A model generated the notes under the pieces. The model was not told the DNA's origin and did no database searches. It worked only from the letters and a program-made list of their open reading frames with translations. This document shows, one piece after another, positions 34,824 to 47,636 of a stretch of DNA of 64,000 nucleotides; within the stretch, counting starts at the first letter, position 1, and every line of letters starts with the position of its first letter. The position numbers were made by a program, and so were the translations under genes. This DNA is from Whitmania pigra (Eukaryota; Annelida; Clitellata; Hirudinida; Haemopidae), in assembly GCA_021613335.1 (NCBI GenBank), contig JAJTWR010000299.1, positions 362,501 through 426,500 of the forward strand. The letters run 5' to 3'.

Positions 34824-37079
34824 ATGGCAGATTCAGGGAGCGGGTTTGTTCAATATTGATTTCTGCACTTTTTCGTGATTTGTGTGCGTTTTTAAGATTA
34901 TATCATTAGCTCATGTGCATATTAGTTATAGTTATTTTGTAGTACCTAGCTCTAGGGCAGTTAATATTCTCTGCTAAATTAATTAAATTTAAAGTCTTGC
35001 CTTTTGTTATTGGAACAGCAACATAGACTCTTATGGATTTACACTTCCAGACGATTATGACTTTAAAACATACGAGGAATTCATGTCAAAGTATCTACAC
35101 ATAATGTCGCATAGATCAGTCAGATGGTCCACTTTCTTAAGTGAAAGTATGCCAATCAAGGCCTCGAGAAAGCGTTAGCCAATGTTTATATTTAAGTTTT
35201 TGTTTGCTAATAATGTCTTGTAACTGATGGCAATTTGAAATAATTAAATGGAAATATATTGCTTCAGTGAAAAGATTTATTAGGAAAGGAATTCCTCCTG
35301 AACACAGACCATTGGTAAAATTATTTCTTATAAAATGTTCCCATTATTATAATCATTTATGGGATGTTAAAGATTTCTGAGCATTGATTGGTTTTTCTTA
35401 GATGTGGATGGTTTTGAGTGGTGCTGAAGAGAGAAGACAGCAAAGTCCTGATCTTTACAAAGAGCTGCTTGCTGATTCCCATGATCCACAACTCGTGGAA
35501 GTTATAAAAAATGGTCGGCATTTCAGCAGACAACATTTGTACTTCTACAATAATAATATTAATTTAAGCTGAGGATTTTCTTTGCAGACATCCATCGGAC
35601 CTTTCCGGATAACATTTATTTTCGAGACGAAAGTGGTGGAGATCCAAACTGCAAGAGAGGTCCGCTATTCAACGTCCTCGTTGCCGTGTCCCACAAGAAC
35701 AAGACGACCGGTTATTGCCAGGTTGTTGTTGTCGTTGTTTAAACATCATCGCAACACTCACTTCTTGCCTTCGACATTAATCGTGCAACTTGCTTACCTC
35801 ATGAATTATATTTTGTTGATGATAAAGGGTAATTTATAAAGGATAACTTATAAACACTTTTAACTTTTAAGTGTGATTGCATTTTCATGGATTGTTTTGA
35901 TTGATTTCTAAGGGCATGAACTTCATAACTGGTCTGCTACTGCTGGTTTTGAAAGATGAAGAGAAAGTCTTTTGGCTGATTGACACCCTCCTCAATGTCA
36001 TCTTACCTGGTACGATGCCCATATTTTTGTTCTGTCTTTTATTTCTGCATTTTGAATTGTTGTTGCCAATGTTGTTTGTAACATAATTTTGTTAGATTTA
36101 ATATTTTAAAGTTAATGCTAATATTTAATTCAACATTCTCAGATTATTATACTCCAGACATGATAGGAATAAAAATGGATTGTGAGGTTCTTGGTGAATT
36201 GATAAAGTTGGTGTTTTTTCTTGTTATTGAAATTTATCATTACAGAATAACCAGTACTAATAATATTTATAATATTATTTGTAATGATTTGTTTTTTTTA
36301 TTGTAAGATTAGATTAATTATATAATTAATACATTTTATTTATTAATGCCTAATGCAGCAAGGGGCTGTACCAAGATTAATAATAAAGATAACATTGGCA
36401 ATAAAGGATACAAATTTAAAATATTGCTAGTGTCATGTTTGATGGTTGTATGTGTATGCTGTAAATAACTGCTAACGATTTTTGGAAGGATCAAGTGTCC
36501 GGACATCCATGCATTGATGGAGAAGTGTGGATGTGCGTGGTCCATTGTGGCCACCAAGTGGCTGATATGCCTCTTTGTTGATGTGCTTCCAGTAGAGGTG
36601 GTTTTTAAAGCTCAATTTGTAATTATTTTTTTTTTTTTGTTCATTGTAATAAATAAAATTTCATTTATTGATATGATGTAATATTATGTTAAGACATTAT
36701 ACTGAATATTATGGTTAACACATCATACTCAATATTATTTATATCAATATCTGCTTTCATCGTTTCGTCTCTCAAATGTTTTGTTTGCAATTCTACTTAG
36801 GATGATATGCTTAAAATTATGTTTGGCTTATTATGTGTGATAAAATGTAAATTATTCGCATCCATCCATTCGCCAGACGGTGCTGAGGTTGTGGGACTGT
36901 TTGTTCTTTGAGGGTGACAAGGTGCTCTTCAGGGTTTGCATCACCCTCATCAAGAGGCATTCCAACCTGCTGCTCAGGAGCAGGAACTTCTCCGAGTTGA
37001 TGGAGGTCTTCAGGAAGATGACCTCTGACACCGTGACCCTTGACTGTCATCAGTTCATTGATGTGAGTTCTGTTCTACA

Positions 37080-37137
<58 letters not shown>

Positions 37138-37168
37138 GTTACTATTATTATTATCATTATCATCATCA

Positions 37169-37222
<54 letters not shown>

Positions 37223-37275
37223 TATTATTATTATTGTTACTATTATTATTATCATTATCATCATCATCATCATCA

Positions 37276-37325
<50 letters not shown>

Positions 37326-37365
37326 GTTACTATTATTATTATCATTATCATCATCATTATTATTA

Positions 37366-37426
<61 letters not shown>

Positions 37427-37650
37427 GGTAGTGGTAGCAGCAGCAGTAATAACATGCTTAATAGCAATACTTTCTGATAATATGCAATAAACTCATCTGA
37501 TCGGACAAGTTTCGATGACATTATCATATTATCATGATGATATTTTGATGATATTATCAGAGCATCTTCAAGGAGCCTGGGTCATTCTCAAGGTCTCTGC
37601 TGTCAAAACTGAGGGAAGATTGTAGAAGGCGGGTGCTTCAGAATCCCTGA
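34824..37650 (+). CDS. GRTP1: Growth-hormone-regulated TBC protein 1-like Rab-GAP
   Basis: Ten exons (34824-34843, 35019-35146, 35268-35314, 35402-35513, 35588-35721, 35913-36009, 36143-36206, 36489-36597, 36877-37062, 37561-37650) join in frame to 328 residues, close to the human GRTP1 length of about 336. The protein is collinear with GRTP1 throughout: IDSYGFTLPDDYDF, RKGIPPEHR, MWMVLSGAEE, RTFPDN, GYCQGMNFITG, ILPDYYTPDMIG, LICLFVDVLPVETVLRLWD and KEPGSFSRSLLSKLRE. Both catalytic fingers of TBC GAPs are present: Arg106 in the IxxDxxR motif (VIKNDIHR) and Gln147 in YCQ. It should therefore be an active GTPase-activating protein for a Rab at membranes. The ninth intron contains the ATT/CAT array at 37081-37425. 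Confident. Confidence 0.93.
37081..37425. repeat. ATT/CAT compound microsatellite in an intron
   Basis: About 345 bases of (ATT)n broken three times by the same block of GTTACT, several ATT units and ATCATTATCATCATC. The repeated interruption gives a higher-order period of roughly 90-100 bases, so segments of the array were themselves duplicated. Confidence 0.95.
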
Positions 37651-39402
37651 TCGGATGTTCCAGATTGCAGCTAACTTCATCCGCCACAATCACCATCATA
37701 TATCTCTTCATAATCATCATCACTCTTATAGTCAAGCTTTTCCATATCTTTGTCTATCTACTGTCCTTAATTCTCCTTAAATCTGCAAGGCTATGGACAA
37801 CATGACTATGCATGAGCAAAGTACTCAGTATGCTTTGTTTCTTCTGCAACTATTTGGGCAAATAATGATGTATAATTTTATACTCCTGGGCAATTTCGGA
37901 TCCAATATTTTTGACTAAGTTTCCTGTTTACTTTTAAATAGATTTTCTGATATCCTTATTGAGTGAATTTCAAGTGAACTCATTTTACATTTCAAGAGTT
38001 GTATATCAAGATATATATCAAGTTATATATATATATATATATATATCAGTTTTTATATGGTTATATATTTTTAAAGCCCTTCCTTTATGCGAAGCTACTT
38101 TTGGTGATGTAAGTCTGTAAGTACTGAGGTAATTGTTGTAAGCGAGCGTGTCGTTGCCGATGTATTTATCGGAGAATATTTCAGCATTCTTTGGTTTTCA
38201 ATTCTATTCTTATTTTATGGGAATTCCCAGCAAGATGATCTGGAGTTTTGTTTTGTTTTTGGATGTTTTAATGTCTCGTGCATTATTTTTCAAGCTATTG
38301 TTCGGCTAGTGACCTGTAAGTGATGATTCAATGAAAATTTTTCCATCTGAGAGCATTCCACTTGTTCCAGGGATGTAGTTCAGGTGTGGTGGTGGTTTAT
38401 TGGGTTGCTAAATAATGTTTTGGTTGTCTGTTCTCGTAGATTTTGTCAAGATTTTTGATGTCATCGAGTTATTTTGCCAATTTTTATGATTTTGGAGGTT
38501 CTTTTTTATGCTGTTGTGAGTTACGAATGGAAAGTATTTTGTATTTCCTGGTGAGTTCCTTTCTAGTCGTTCGAGTCCCCATTAATTTGGTGTTTGTTTT
38601 TGGTTTGTACTTGCATCAAACAAAATGAATCCTGAGTTTCATCTCAGTTGCTGGAGCCTTTGGAGACTAAATTATAAATTTTTAATTTTATTTGAAATGC
38701 GTTACTTACCTCGAGAGTTGTAAAGTCAACATAATTGTCAACATAAGCTGTCAATGTTGTCGTATTTACGTACATGGTTCATTCGTTCAATTTCAATGCT
38801 TCCTTCGCAATTCGATACTCGTTCGTGACTTTGTGTCGAGAGGAATGAAGGTGCCGAGAGCATGTTCCATTCAGGGGATCTTATTTTTATTACACTTTGC
38901 ATTTAAGAATAAAATTGAAATTCTCTTACTTAAGTAAATTTAATACAATACTCCTTTTAGACGAGAATTTATTCCTTGTCATGTTTAGTTACTGCTACCC
39001 TGTTTATTAACTTTTAACGATAAACGTTTTGTTGAGATTCATTGATCGAAAAGTGTGTTAGATTATAAATTAATAATTATTCTTGAATTATTTACGTTGA
39101 CCATTCACTATATTACGCTGTTCATTTACGATCTGTTTTTTTAATTATTTCATAATTTTAATGAATTTGTTTTTTCTTAACAGAATTTCTTTTTCTCTTC
39201 TTAAGCTACGTTTTGTGATTTGATTCTTTTGAGGTAATTTGTTTTGAGATATTTTGAGAAAATATGCATTTCTCGACGAAGTTCAAGTTTTTGTTTTATA
39301 ATAAAAAACTTTGCTTCAGCGATTGATGATGTTGCTTACCATTGGCAATTGGAAATGAAAGTTTATCAATTATTATCATTGTTATTGTTATTATTATCAT
39401 CA

Positions 39403-39437
<35 letters not shown>

Positions 39438-39690
39438 GTTATTATTATTATTATTAACAGTCCAATATCAGTTAATAAATTGACACTCAAGATAAAAGTA
39501 TAAACTAAGTCATTGAGAGAGTGAGGTCGACAAGAGAGAGTATGTGAGGACATCGTTTCTGAGGAATACGCATAAAAGACTGTAACTGCCTGAGCATGTC
39601 GACTCTAAGGAGCCTTCGCGTCTGCAATTTTCATCAATCAGCAGCCGGGTCGATACGCTCGTGAGATGAGAGGAGTTTCCAAGCCAAACC
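37651..39690. other. Intergenic region with small repeats
   Basis: No exon chain seen. Contains a (TA)n run at about 38020-38046 and an ATT/ATC array at 39366-39455. Short open frames are AT-rich and unrecognised. Confidence 0.5.
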
Positions 39691-41030
39691 ATGCTAGCTA
39701 GCAGGAAGAAAGCTCCAGAAAATGATGGAAATTATCGATTCTGGTACTGCGGATTTACTTCATCAAACCCCGACAAAGCGGTGCAAAAGCTCTTATCGTT
39801 CGCTGAACAAACCTCCGACTTGCGATTGCTTTCCACTTCTGGTCGTTTCAAGAATGACGAAGTTGGATCGAAATTTTCATCCGACAGGAACTTATTGAGC
39901 TCCTGGAGTGACGGACGCTCGGACTTCAAGAAGTGCTTATCAGTCTTGACAAGAACCAGCAAGGAAAAACCCCGCACCCTGACCAGGAGAGGAATCACAG
40001 ATGGAAACCTCAAGCACCAGATGGAGACGAGCGTCATCAAGCTCCACAAAATGTATCCTTTCCAGCACTTCGATGACCCTGCAAAGCACATGGAGGTCTA
40101 TAGGAATCTCATTACTTATCCGCGCCTCAGGAAGACGGAACGCACTGTGAGTGGGTTGAATCAAGTGCTCTTGTCGCGAAAAGATGCCTGCAGTTTGCGC
40201 TTACTAGGCTTTTTTTTAACTCTCAAGTCATGCCTGATCATGTCGCTCTTTCCAAATGTTCTAAATATTTTTTTAAATATTAATATTTATTTATAATTTA
40301 TTTGCATTTATTTAATAACAATATTTATTAACTTAACTTGATTTGTAATTTTAAACCTCAATAATTTCACTAATCGATCGCGCAATGTAATTCTTATGAG
40401 TTTATTTTCTATATTTGCATTATAAATTAGTTTTAAATTCCTGCTTCTTTCAAATGTGTTGGAGACTTTTTTCTTACAATCGATCATTTTAACGCGTAAC
40501 TGCTCGAAGATAATTAGCAACAAGCATTATTAATGACCACGTAATATATCACGGACAATTACGCCTTAACGCCAGTTGTTGGGAAGGCATCACTGAAGGG
40601 ATGATATTGAAATATGCTTCAGATGATGACGGTGTTGATGTCGATGATAAAAAAACTATCAATGATCAAGATATAGATTTTGATAGAACATTTCAACAGC
40701 TAAATCATTCGACAGGACGCCATACAGCTGCCGAAAATATCGAACAGCATTTTCTGCGTCAGTCCGAAACAAGAAAGGTCAGCTACCGTTGCAATTCCAA
40801 AATCTCCATCTGAATTCATGCTACCAAAGATCACTCAGGATTTCTTGACCAAGGCAAAGCCATCTGCCGACTGCCGAAGTAATCCCGAAGTGGATTTTCA
40901 TGGAAAGGAGTCGAGAGGCAAACCGAAAAAGTGCCTGTCACTCCATGTCCATCCAGGTGAGGTGAAATCGAAGGCGAAGACGAAGTCTACCTTGAAACCT
41001 CTGAGGAACTTAGAAAGGTTGGTTTGTTAA
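39691..41030 (+). CDS. Unrecognised two-exon protein
   Basis: A first exon with a clean ATG (39691-40146, 152 codons) ends at the good donor ACT|GTGAGT in phase 0. An acceptor at TCATTCGACAG (ending 40715) continues in phase 0 into 40716-41030, giving 256 residues with stop TAA. The first part has YRFWYCGF near residue 16 and an aromatic/basic stretch, MYPFQHFDDP, near 120. The second part is Ser/Lys/Pro-rich and basic, probably disordered. Base composition is richer in G+C than its surroundings, which supports coding. No domain, signal peptide or membrane segment is evident and I do not recognise the family. A further splice at GAAAG|GTTGGT near 41016 is possible. Confidence 0.4.
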
Positions 41031-43545
41031 AACAAAGATAAAATAAATAACATCTTAATCGTAAGTTGAGAGTAAAGCTTTGCAGATTAATTAATAAGTA
41101 TTTAAGAATAACATCAGGATCCAAGCCGTGATAAGCATGTTTTTTCATCAATTGTTAAAGAACTGTAAATTGAAATATTCGACTAGAGCGTTGTTATTCA
41201 CTTATTAATCACGAATTAAGTCCTGTTCATAATTCCTTCAATCATCATTCTTTTCAATTTTTCAAGGCACGAGAAAATGAAAAAATCAGAAGAACGTCGT
41301 ACTCGTATCGATACATTTCTCGTCATCAGAGCTCTAAACAGCCAATGATGGAGGCGTCTCCGAGGATGAAATGAATGTTGACAAATGACGAAAATTCATG
41401 GGGTTGTTTTGAAACATATTCGTCAAACAAATGGAAGCACAAAACTCATCTTCAAAAAGAATCGGAGAATCTCGGAAAGAGAGAATTATTCTGACTGAAG
41501 TGACAAAACATCCTTGAGTCTTCAAGTGGCACAGGTGAGACATCTTACCACTGAAAGGTCCAAAGATCGGATGACGGAAAGAAAAACTGCTTAACGGAGA
41601 AGTGGAAGCCTCTCAAGTCAAACTTCTGGAATGCTTTCTACTTCCATTCATCAGATATTGAAGAGTGGAGATGAATTTCTAATCGGAGGTTTGGGGCCAA
41701 TCGAAACTAAAAGCCATCTTTGGAGCTTTTGAATCCAACGATTCAGAGTTGAATAAAGAAACATTTAACCTGACATTAGTTGGTAATTTGGTGATAATTA
41801 ACAATTTAACAACAAGAAGACGCTTGTAATGACAGTCAAATGTTATAACTCAATCGTCATTGCTAATTCACGATTTCCTTACATTTTTTCGTGTTTCTTG
41901 CCAGGAAGAAGCCGTATTGCACAGGTCGTTCATAAAATATTCAGCAGCATATTTTTTTGATCATTTTTTACTTTTCATGAACAGATTTTTAATACGTTTT
42001 TGTGTGGTAATTATTTTACATAATGCTTCTTTATATTGAATTGTAGCTGTAATTGTAATAACAAAATATTATTACTTGTTGATTTCATTACGAATATATT
42101 ACGGCCTAAAGCAGAACAGAAGATTACCTGGATATTTAGAGTCATCGTTCGGATAAGTTGAGATTTTTTCCCTGAGATTGGGACAGTGACGTCACTATGA
42201 GGGTGCAAACCGCACCTGGGTGACACCAAAATCTTAACATTCTTATTTTATGATGTATACTCTTTTTTTTTTTTGCTTGACAGCTCAACTTCTTGGGCAA
42301 AAACAGATTAGCATCCATTTTTTTCGCTTGGGCCACCAACAACCATCGTATGGTATAATTTAGGGTTAAACTTAAGGGGTGACTCCATAAGTTTCCTGCA
42401 ACGGGTGACATCAACCCCGGTGCCGCTACTGGGTAGGAAAAAATACAAAAAGTCGCCATAATTTTTGGGCAGCCTGGAGGGCACTCAACACTTTCAAAAC
42501 CAAACAAGCAGTAATGGATGCGTTCCTCTGATGAAGAGGTTGGATGCTATTGATACCTTTTAGAGTTGTGAACTGGCCTAATCTGGAGAGAAATCAGACA
42601 ATTCAACCAAAAAAGCGTGGCTTAATTTGTAAGCAGGTACTTTGATTCTCAAATCTGGAAATTATGAAATGTGAAGTTCGTCCAGCACCTCTCAGAGTTC
42701 TTTTCAAATCGCGACTCAAAACGTACCCTTTCGAATTAGATTTTCTTTACAATCTCTTATCTTATTTTTGTTTACTCAGACTCACTCTACGTGTGCACTG
42801 AATTTGGTGATATTAATAATAAAGTTACTATGGTCGCTAAAGTGCCCACACATCCCGCTGGGATAATTTTTGCACTAAAAAAAATGGGCTAAAATAATTA
42901 AATGTGAATATAAATGCGTGGAAATCACCAGTAGTGGCCCTGCTGTTTTTTCGTCGACAATGTTTATTTTTGGAAGGTTGTTAAATTAATAAAACATTTA
43001 GAATTTCCTAATTCTAATTTCCTTCATTAGAAAAATAAGCTCCTAGCAACAGTGAAGTTGGTAATAACTAATATTAAATAATAATAACAATAATAATTAA
43101 ACAATAATAATAATAATTAAAATAATAATTAAACCACCAGTAACGATAATAGTTCAGTGTCAGCGAATTCGCGAAGATGAAGTTTTGGTATAATTAATAT
43201 AAGCAACATCTAATACTAACCTCTCCTTTGAATTCAAATTTTATTTGGTGGGAAACACTTTTTATGTCTCAGTTAATTTTCGCAGCCGTCAGATTATTTT
43301 GAGAAATAATTTCGAAAAAAGTTTAAAGAAAGTTTAAATGATTTTAGAATCTATTTCACAAAGAGTTATTTATATTTTTTCACCGCATACCAAAAAGATG
43401 TTAAGTTATCAGATCCAAGTCATGACGACCATGTAAGCAATTAATTGAGAAATAAATTTAAAAAAGTTAAAATCATCAATGTTAAAGAAAAGGCAAATGA
43501 AAGTGAAACATTGGACTTCATTTTGGAGATTCCAGAAAGATATTT
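41031..43545. other. Intergenic stretch
   Basis: No supportable exons; specifically, I found no SH3-coding exon for the adjacent minus-strand endophilin gene, although a short or divergent one could be missed. Contains the repeat fragment at 42150-42450. Confidence 0.45.
42150..42450 (-). repeat. Dispersed-repeat fragment with GGTGTCACCC motifs
   Basis: GC-richer than its surroundings. Read on the minus strand it has GGTGTCACCCAGGTGCGGTT, GCACCCTCATAGTGACGTCA, and a second related block GATGTCACCCGTTGCAGG with AGTCACCCCTTA. The block duplication and the motif set suggest an old interspersed repeat. Family not identified. Confidence 0.35.
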
Positions 43546-46500
43546 TCAGGCGGTTTTCTTGAGAACCTCAGCACAAGCCTGGAAGTACTCGGACTGTGAG
43601 CGGTGGAATGCGTTCATGGTGGCGATGAGATCATCCTACAAGTGACAAGCAGACGACATTATAAACATAACCATTTCTTTACTTGCTGTAATGACAATAA
43701 AATAATAATTATATTAATGATATTATAATGACGGTGATGATAGCTCATTATGTATCAGATATTATGTTAATATTAATTAATTACTATTTTATAAATGGCT
43801 GGAGGACATATGCTGCCTGACAAGGGAGGAGCCAAAACCATGCTCTCCAAAAGATAGTTTGGAACAATATTACTTTTTCAGATGAGAAGAAATTTAACCT
43901 GGATGGACCTGATGGTCATCAGTTCTACTGGAATGACTTCAGATTAGAAAAATAAACATTTTTTAGTCGAAATCATGGAGCAGGATCGGTGATGATTTGG
44001 AGAGGAATTTCCAGTGAAGGATTGATAGAATTAGCCTTTCTGGATGGGATTTCTTCGGTGGATTACATCAAAGTTTTAGGAGATCATCTCCTGCCTTTTA
44101 GAAAATCCTATTGTGGAGGAAATTTTATTTTCCAGCAAGATAATGCCTCGATCTACACTTCCAAGTTGACAAAGATATTTTTCCAGAGCATAAATTTGAA
44201 AGTTATGAGTTGCCCAGCTTGTTCCCCGGACTTAAATCCTATAGAAAATGTCTGGGGAATGTTGTCAAGACTTGTTTACAACAAAGGAAGGCAGTTTCAC
44301 TCCAAATCTGACCTGGAAAACGCCATTAGGAGTGCCTGGAAAGAACTGGATAGAAAATAAGTAAATATTTGGAGGCCCCGAAATCACGTTTTTGGATTTT
44401 TTTAAATTAATGCATGAACAAATTTCGACGAAAATTTAAGATACCATCACAAATATATAATTATATAACATATTAAAAGTTCCACACAGTCAAATGTTTC
44501 TTTAGCGAGTTATCGCGAAAAAATTGGAGTTCTCATGGTTCCGTCCTGGCTATTCGTAATGTTCTTAAAAATGAACCTAAAAGACCTGAACAGTGGCAAG
44601 CCCTTCAAGGAGGGTTTGAGTTGTTCCCAGGTGTTTGTCGAAGTCTGCCTGAGCTGCTTTCAACTCTTCCTCTGTCTGCAATTTCATTAAATTTATTACT
44701 TCAAATGAAACGAAATCGTATAATAATAGTAAATAATAATACAAATATTAAGAATAATAATAACAATAATGATAACAAAAACAAAAACAACAACAACAAT
44801 AACAATAATAATATACTAATAATGAAATAAATAATTATAATTATTGTTAAACCTGTCAATTTGTAACAAATATTTATTTTAAAAAATTTATGAATTAAAC
44901 ATTACATGTTTGACATTACATTATTCACATCACCAATTGATCGATATATTTTAGGCATGATCGCAACATGGCGCGACATAAATTATGATAAAAATGTATT
45001 TTGCTCGCCTTGAGAAGGGTATTGGGATCCTGGTCGAAAATAAATAATAATTTCGTTAAGAATTACAAATAATAACGAATCAGTTTAAATTAATATTAAA
45101 ACTAAATTCATGATAACTGATTATGGATGACAACAATAACTCGTGCCATACCGAGGTTTGAACTCGATACCTACGAACCAAGATTTAAAATAAAACGAGA
45201 AAAGAAAAGTTTTCCAACAGCTTCTTTTCCATGAGCAGTGAGCTTCTTGAGTTTTCCTTTTGCCACATCAAGGTCCAAGCGTTTCGTGTCCAAGGTTTTG
45301 CGCTCTTTCTGTTCGAACAATTTTAAAGAAAATTTCAGAGAAAATGGCAAATAATAAATAAGAAATATTTTAAAATGGCAATTAATAAATAAGAAATATT
45401 TTAGATATTAAAATCGTTGAGTTCCCAGTTCATTGAGTTAAGTTAAGTAAAGATTAAGCTTAACATCAAAATTCAGTTAAGAGGAATAATTCCGATGAGG
45501 ATATATCTTAATGTTAGCATCGAAGTGGCTAAAGAACAATGAGATAGACTTACGATAAATAATAAATTAATAAAATACTAATTAATAAATTAATAATTAA
45601 TAAATTAATAATTAATAAATTAATAATTAATAAATTAACTTTAAAAAAACAATGCCGACCGAGATGGCTTTGATGTCCTTATCCAGAAAGTTGTTCAGAG
45701 GAAGCAGCACCTCCTCAATGACTTTTCCAGTGAAAGTTTTCCAAGCAACTGCAACTTCAATTTCTGCCTCACCACATTTGTTCAGGACCACACCTTGAAG
45801 TCATTTGAGTGCATTCACATGTAAATTCGTGCTCAGTGCAAGTCATTTATCAACTGTTGTAATAATTACATTAATCTACAGTAAAAATGATCAATCCCGA
45901 ACAAATCATTGATAATAACAACGATGATGACGACGACGACTGTAATGATGATAATGAATAGTAATGAATAAAAATTTATTAACAACAAGCAATTCTTATG
46001 ATAAAATATAATTAACAAATCCAAATATGACAGTAATAAATAATAAATAATAAATAATTATATTTTCCACCGAAAGGAGTGGTTGGTCCCAGTCCCACGG
46101 CAGCGTCGAGTAAAGTTTGTGCCAGGGTTTCAACTTCAGACGTGTGGCTGCACTTGTAAGACTGCAGTTTCTCCGTCAGAAAGTCTTCCATTCTGGCAGC
46201 TTTTTTCACAAAATATTAATATTACATATATAACAAATAATTTATAACAAAAAATATTTCAATAATGTATTCATTATATTATTAATAATAAATCTTCACC
46301 CTCACCACCATCACCATCATCATCGTCATCGTCATCGTCTTCGTCATCACCATCATCATCATCATCATTATTATTATTATTAATATTAATATTATTGTTT
46401 ATCATATCATGACATATTATTCATGGGGAGTTAAACTAAAATATTTCGAGGCTTAATAAAATTTGTATGATTATTCAATTTAACAGAAGACATTTTGTAG

Positions 46501-47636
46501 AAATAGATATGTTATGGATTAATAACACTTTCCAATTTAGTGTTCACTGATAACAAAATTATTATAAAATTAAAATAAAATAAATGCGTAAATCTAAGAA
46601 TTCTTAAAAATTAAATAAATGATTTCAATGCAGAAATAACTAAAACATTTTTAAAAAATGAAAATTTTCCCGAATGAATGGAACACGACAAATGATGAAA
46701 TCACTCGAGGAAGCAATTTTATAAAATTCTTAAAAAATATAAAAATAGTAATAATAATAATATTATTAATAATAATTGTAATAATAAGATTAATGCAGAA
46801 AAAAAATGCTTACTCGAAATAGTGCAACGAAAGACAAAAAGATTTTGATTTCAAGTATAAAGCATTAAAAATGATTAAAAATCATTTGTTTGAAACTACT
46901 GAGAAAACCATGCAAAGAAACAAATGCATTAATTTTTAAAATTAAAATCATAAAAGCTGTTTTGTTCATTACATTGGTAGAGGCTGTACTGATGGCACTG
47001 ATAAAATTGTTATTACAATATTATTGACTAATTATAACGACAGTTATTCTTAATAAACTAATTATATTAATACTTAGTTTATATTAATACTTTTAAAATT
47101 ATATTAATACTTTTGATTAATTACAACAACAATTATTCTTAATAAGCTCTTATTATAAAAGAACAAGAATAGCTGTTGTCTTTTCATTCTCTTAATTAGT
47201 ACCACCATCACAATTAATTAAACAATAAATAATTCATCTAAACTCTTTCTAGATTATTTATGAGCCAAATAAAAACCCAGCTTCAAATACTGAAGACATT
47301 TTTATTAATTTTACTCCTTACCTTGATTTGGTTGAAGAACTGCTTCAACATCTTTGATGATTTTCTCACTCCAGTGCTTCAATTTGTCTGCATTGTCTAG
47401 CATCTCCTGAAAGGCTGGTTCAAATTCTGTCTTTTCTGAATGACCTAATTTCTCCTCAGTAAACTGATGCAACAATTTCAAGACTAACATTTTATGATTT
47501 AAACTTAATTGTAAATCGTGCTTGAGTTATGGAAAGATGTAAATAATAATAAAATATCCAAAATTAAAACATTAGTTACCTGCTTTGCTCTGTTGAACAG
47601 AGTTTCAGCACCACTTGCTAGTTTTTTAAAATCCAT
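43546..47636 (-). CDS. SH3GLB: Endophilin-B-like BAR protein lacking SH3
   Basis: Seven exons (47580-47636, 47322-47463, 46071-46199, 45660-45793, 45219-45308, 44586-44675, 43546-43635) join in frame to 243 residues. It aligns end to end with the N-BAR part of endophilin B (SH3GLB1/2), a curvature-sensing protein of mitochondrial and autophagic membranes: amphipathic start MDFKKLASGAETLFNRAKQ, FTEEKLGHSEKTE, VLQPNQ, KCGEAE, KERKTLDTKRLDLDVAKGKLKK and FDKHLGTTQTLLEGL. The last exon closes the BAR helix (SEYFQACAEVLKKTA) and runs into TGA. Endophilins normally add a linker and SH3 domain of about 120 residues more. A weak donor GAG|GTTCTC inside the last exon could lead to further exons, but none was found downstream. 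Confidence 0.85.
43800..44360 (+). mobile_element. Degraded Tc1/mariner (DD34E) transposase
   Basis: The C-terminal two thirds of a Tc1-family transposase. TFSDEKKFNLDGPDG (first catalytic Asp at about 43881), then an in-frame TAA at about 43950, then GAGSVMIWRGIS, IFQQDNASIY (second Asp) and SPDLNPIENVWG, with Glu exactly 34 residues after the second Asp. All three catalytic positions survive, but the premature stop and the missing N-terminal DNA-binding part make it inactive. It lies in the last intron of the endophilin-like gene in opposite orientation. Terminal inverted repeats were not found. Confidence 0.9.
44715..44826. repeat. AAT/AAC-rich microsatellite
   Basis: Loose AAT, AAC and AAAAC units, about 110 bases, immediately downstream of an endophilin exon acceptor on the complementary strand, within the 45219-44675 intron. 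Confidence 0.8.
46296..46392. repeat. CAT/ATT microsatellite
   Basis: CACCATCAT-type units grade through CGTCATCGTC into ATT units. It lies in the second intron of the endophilin-like gene. Confidence 0.85.

Noticed and set aside
43445..43645. Plus-strand 66-codon frame over the endophilin terminal exon
   Set aside because: It is the antisense of a real minus-strand exon (SEYFQACAEVL), which has phase-consistent splice support.
45130..45185. tRNA-like T-arm on the minus strand (GAGTTCAAACCTC)
   Set aside because: Only a 4-bp stem with a TTCAAAC loop is present; no D-arm, anticodon arm or acceptor stem could be built. At most a SINE scrap.
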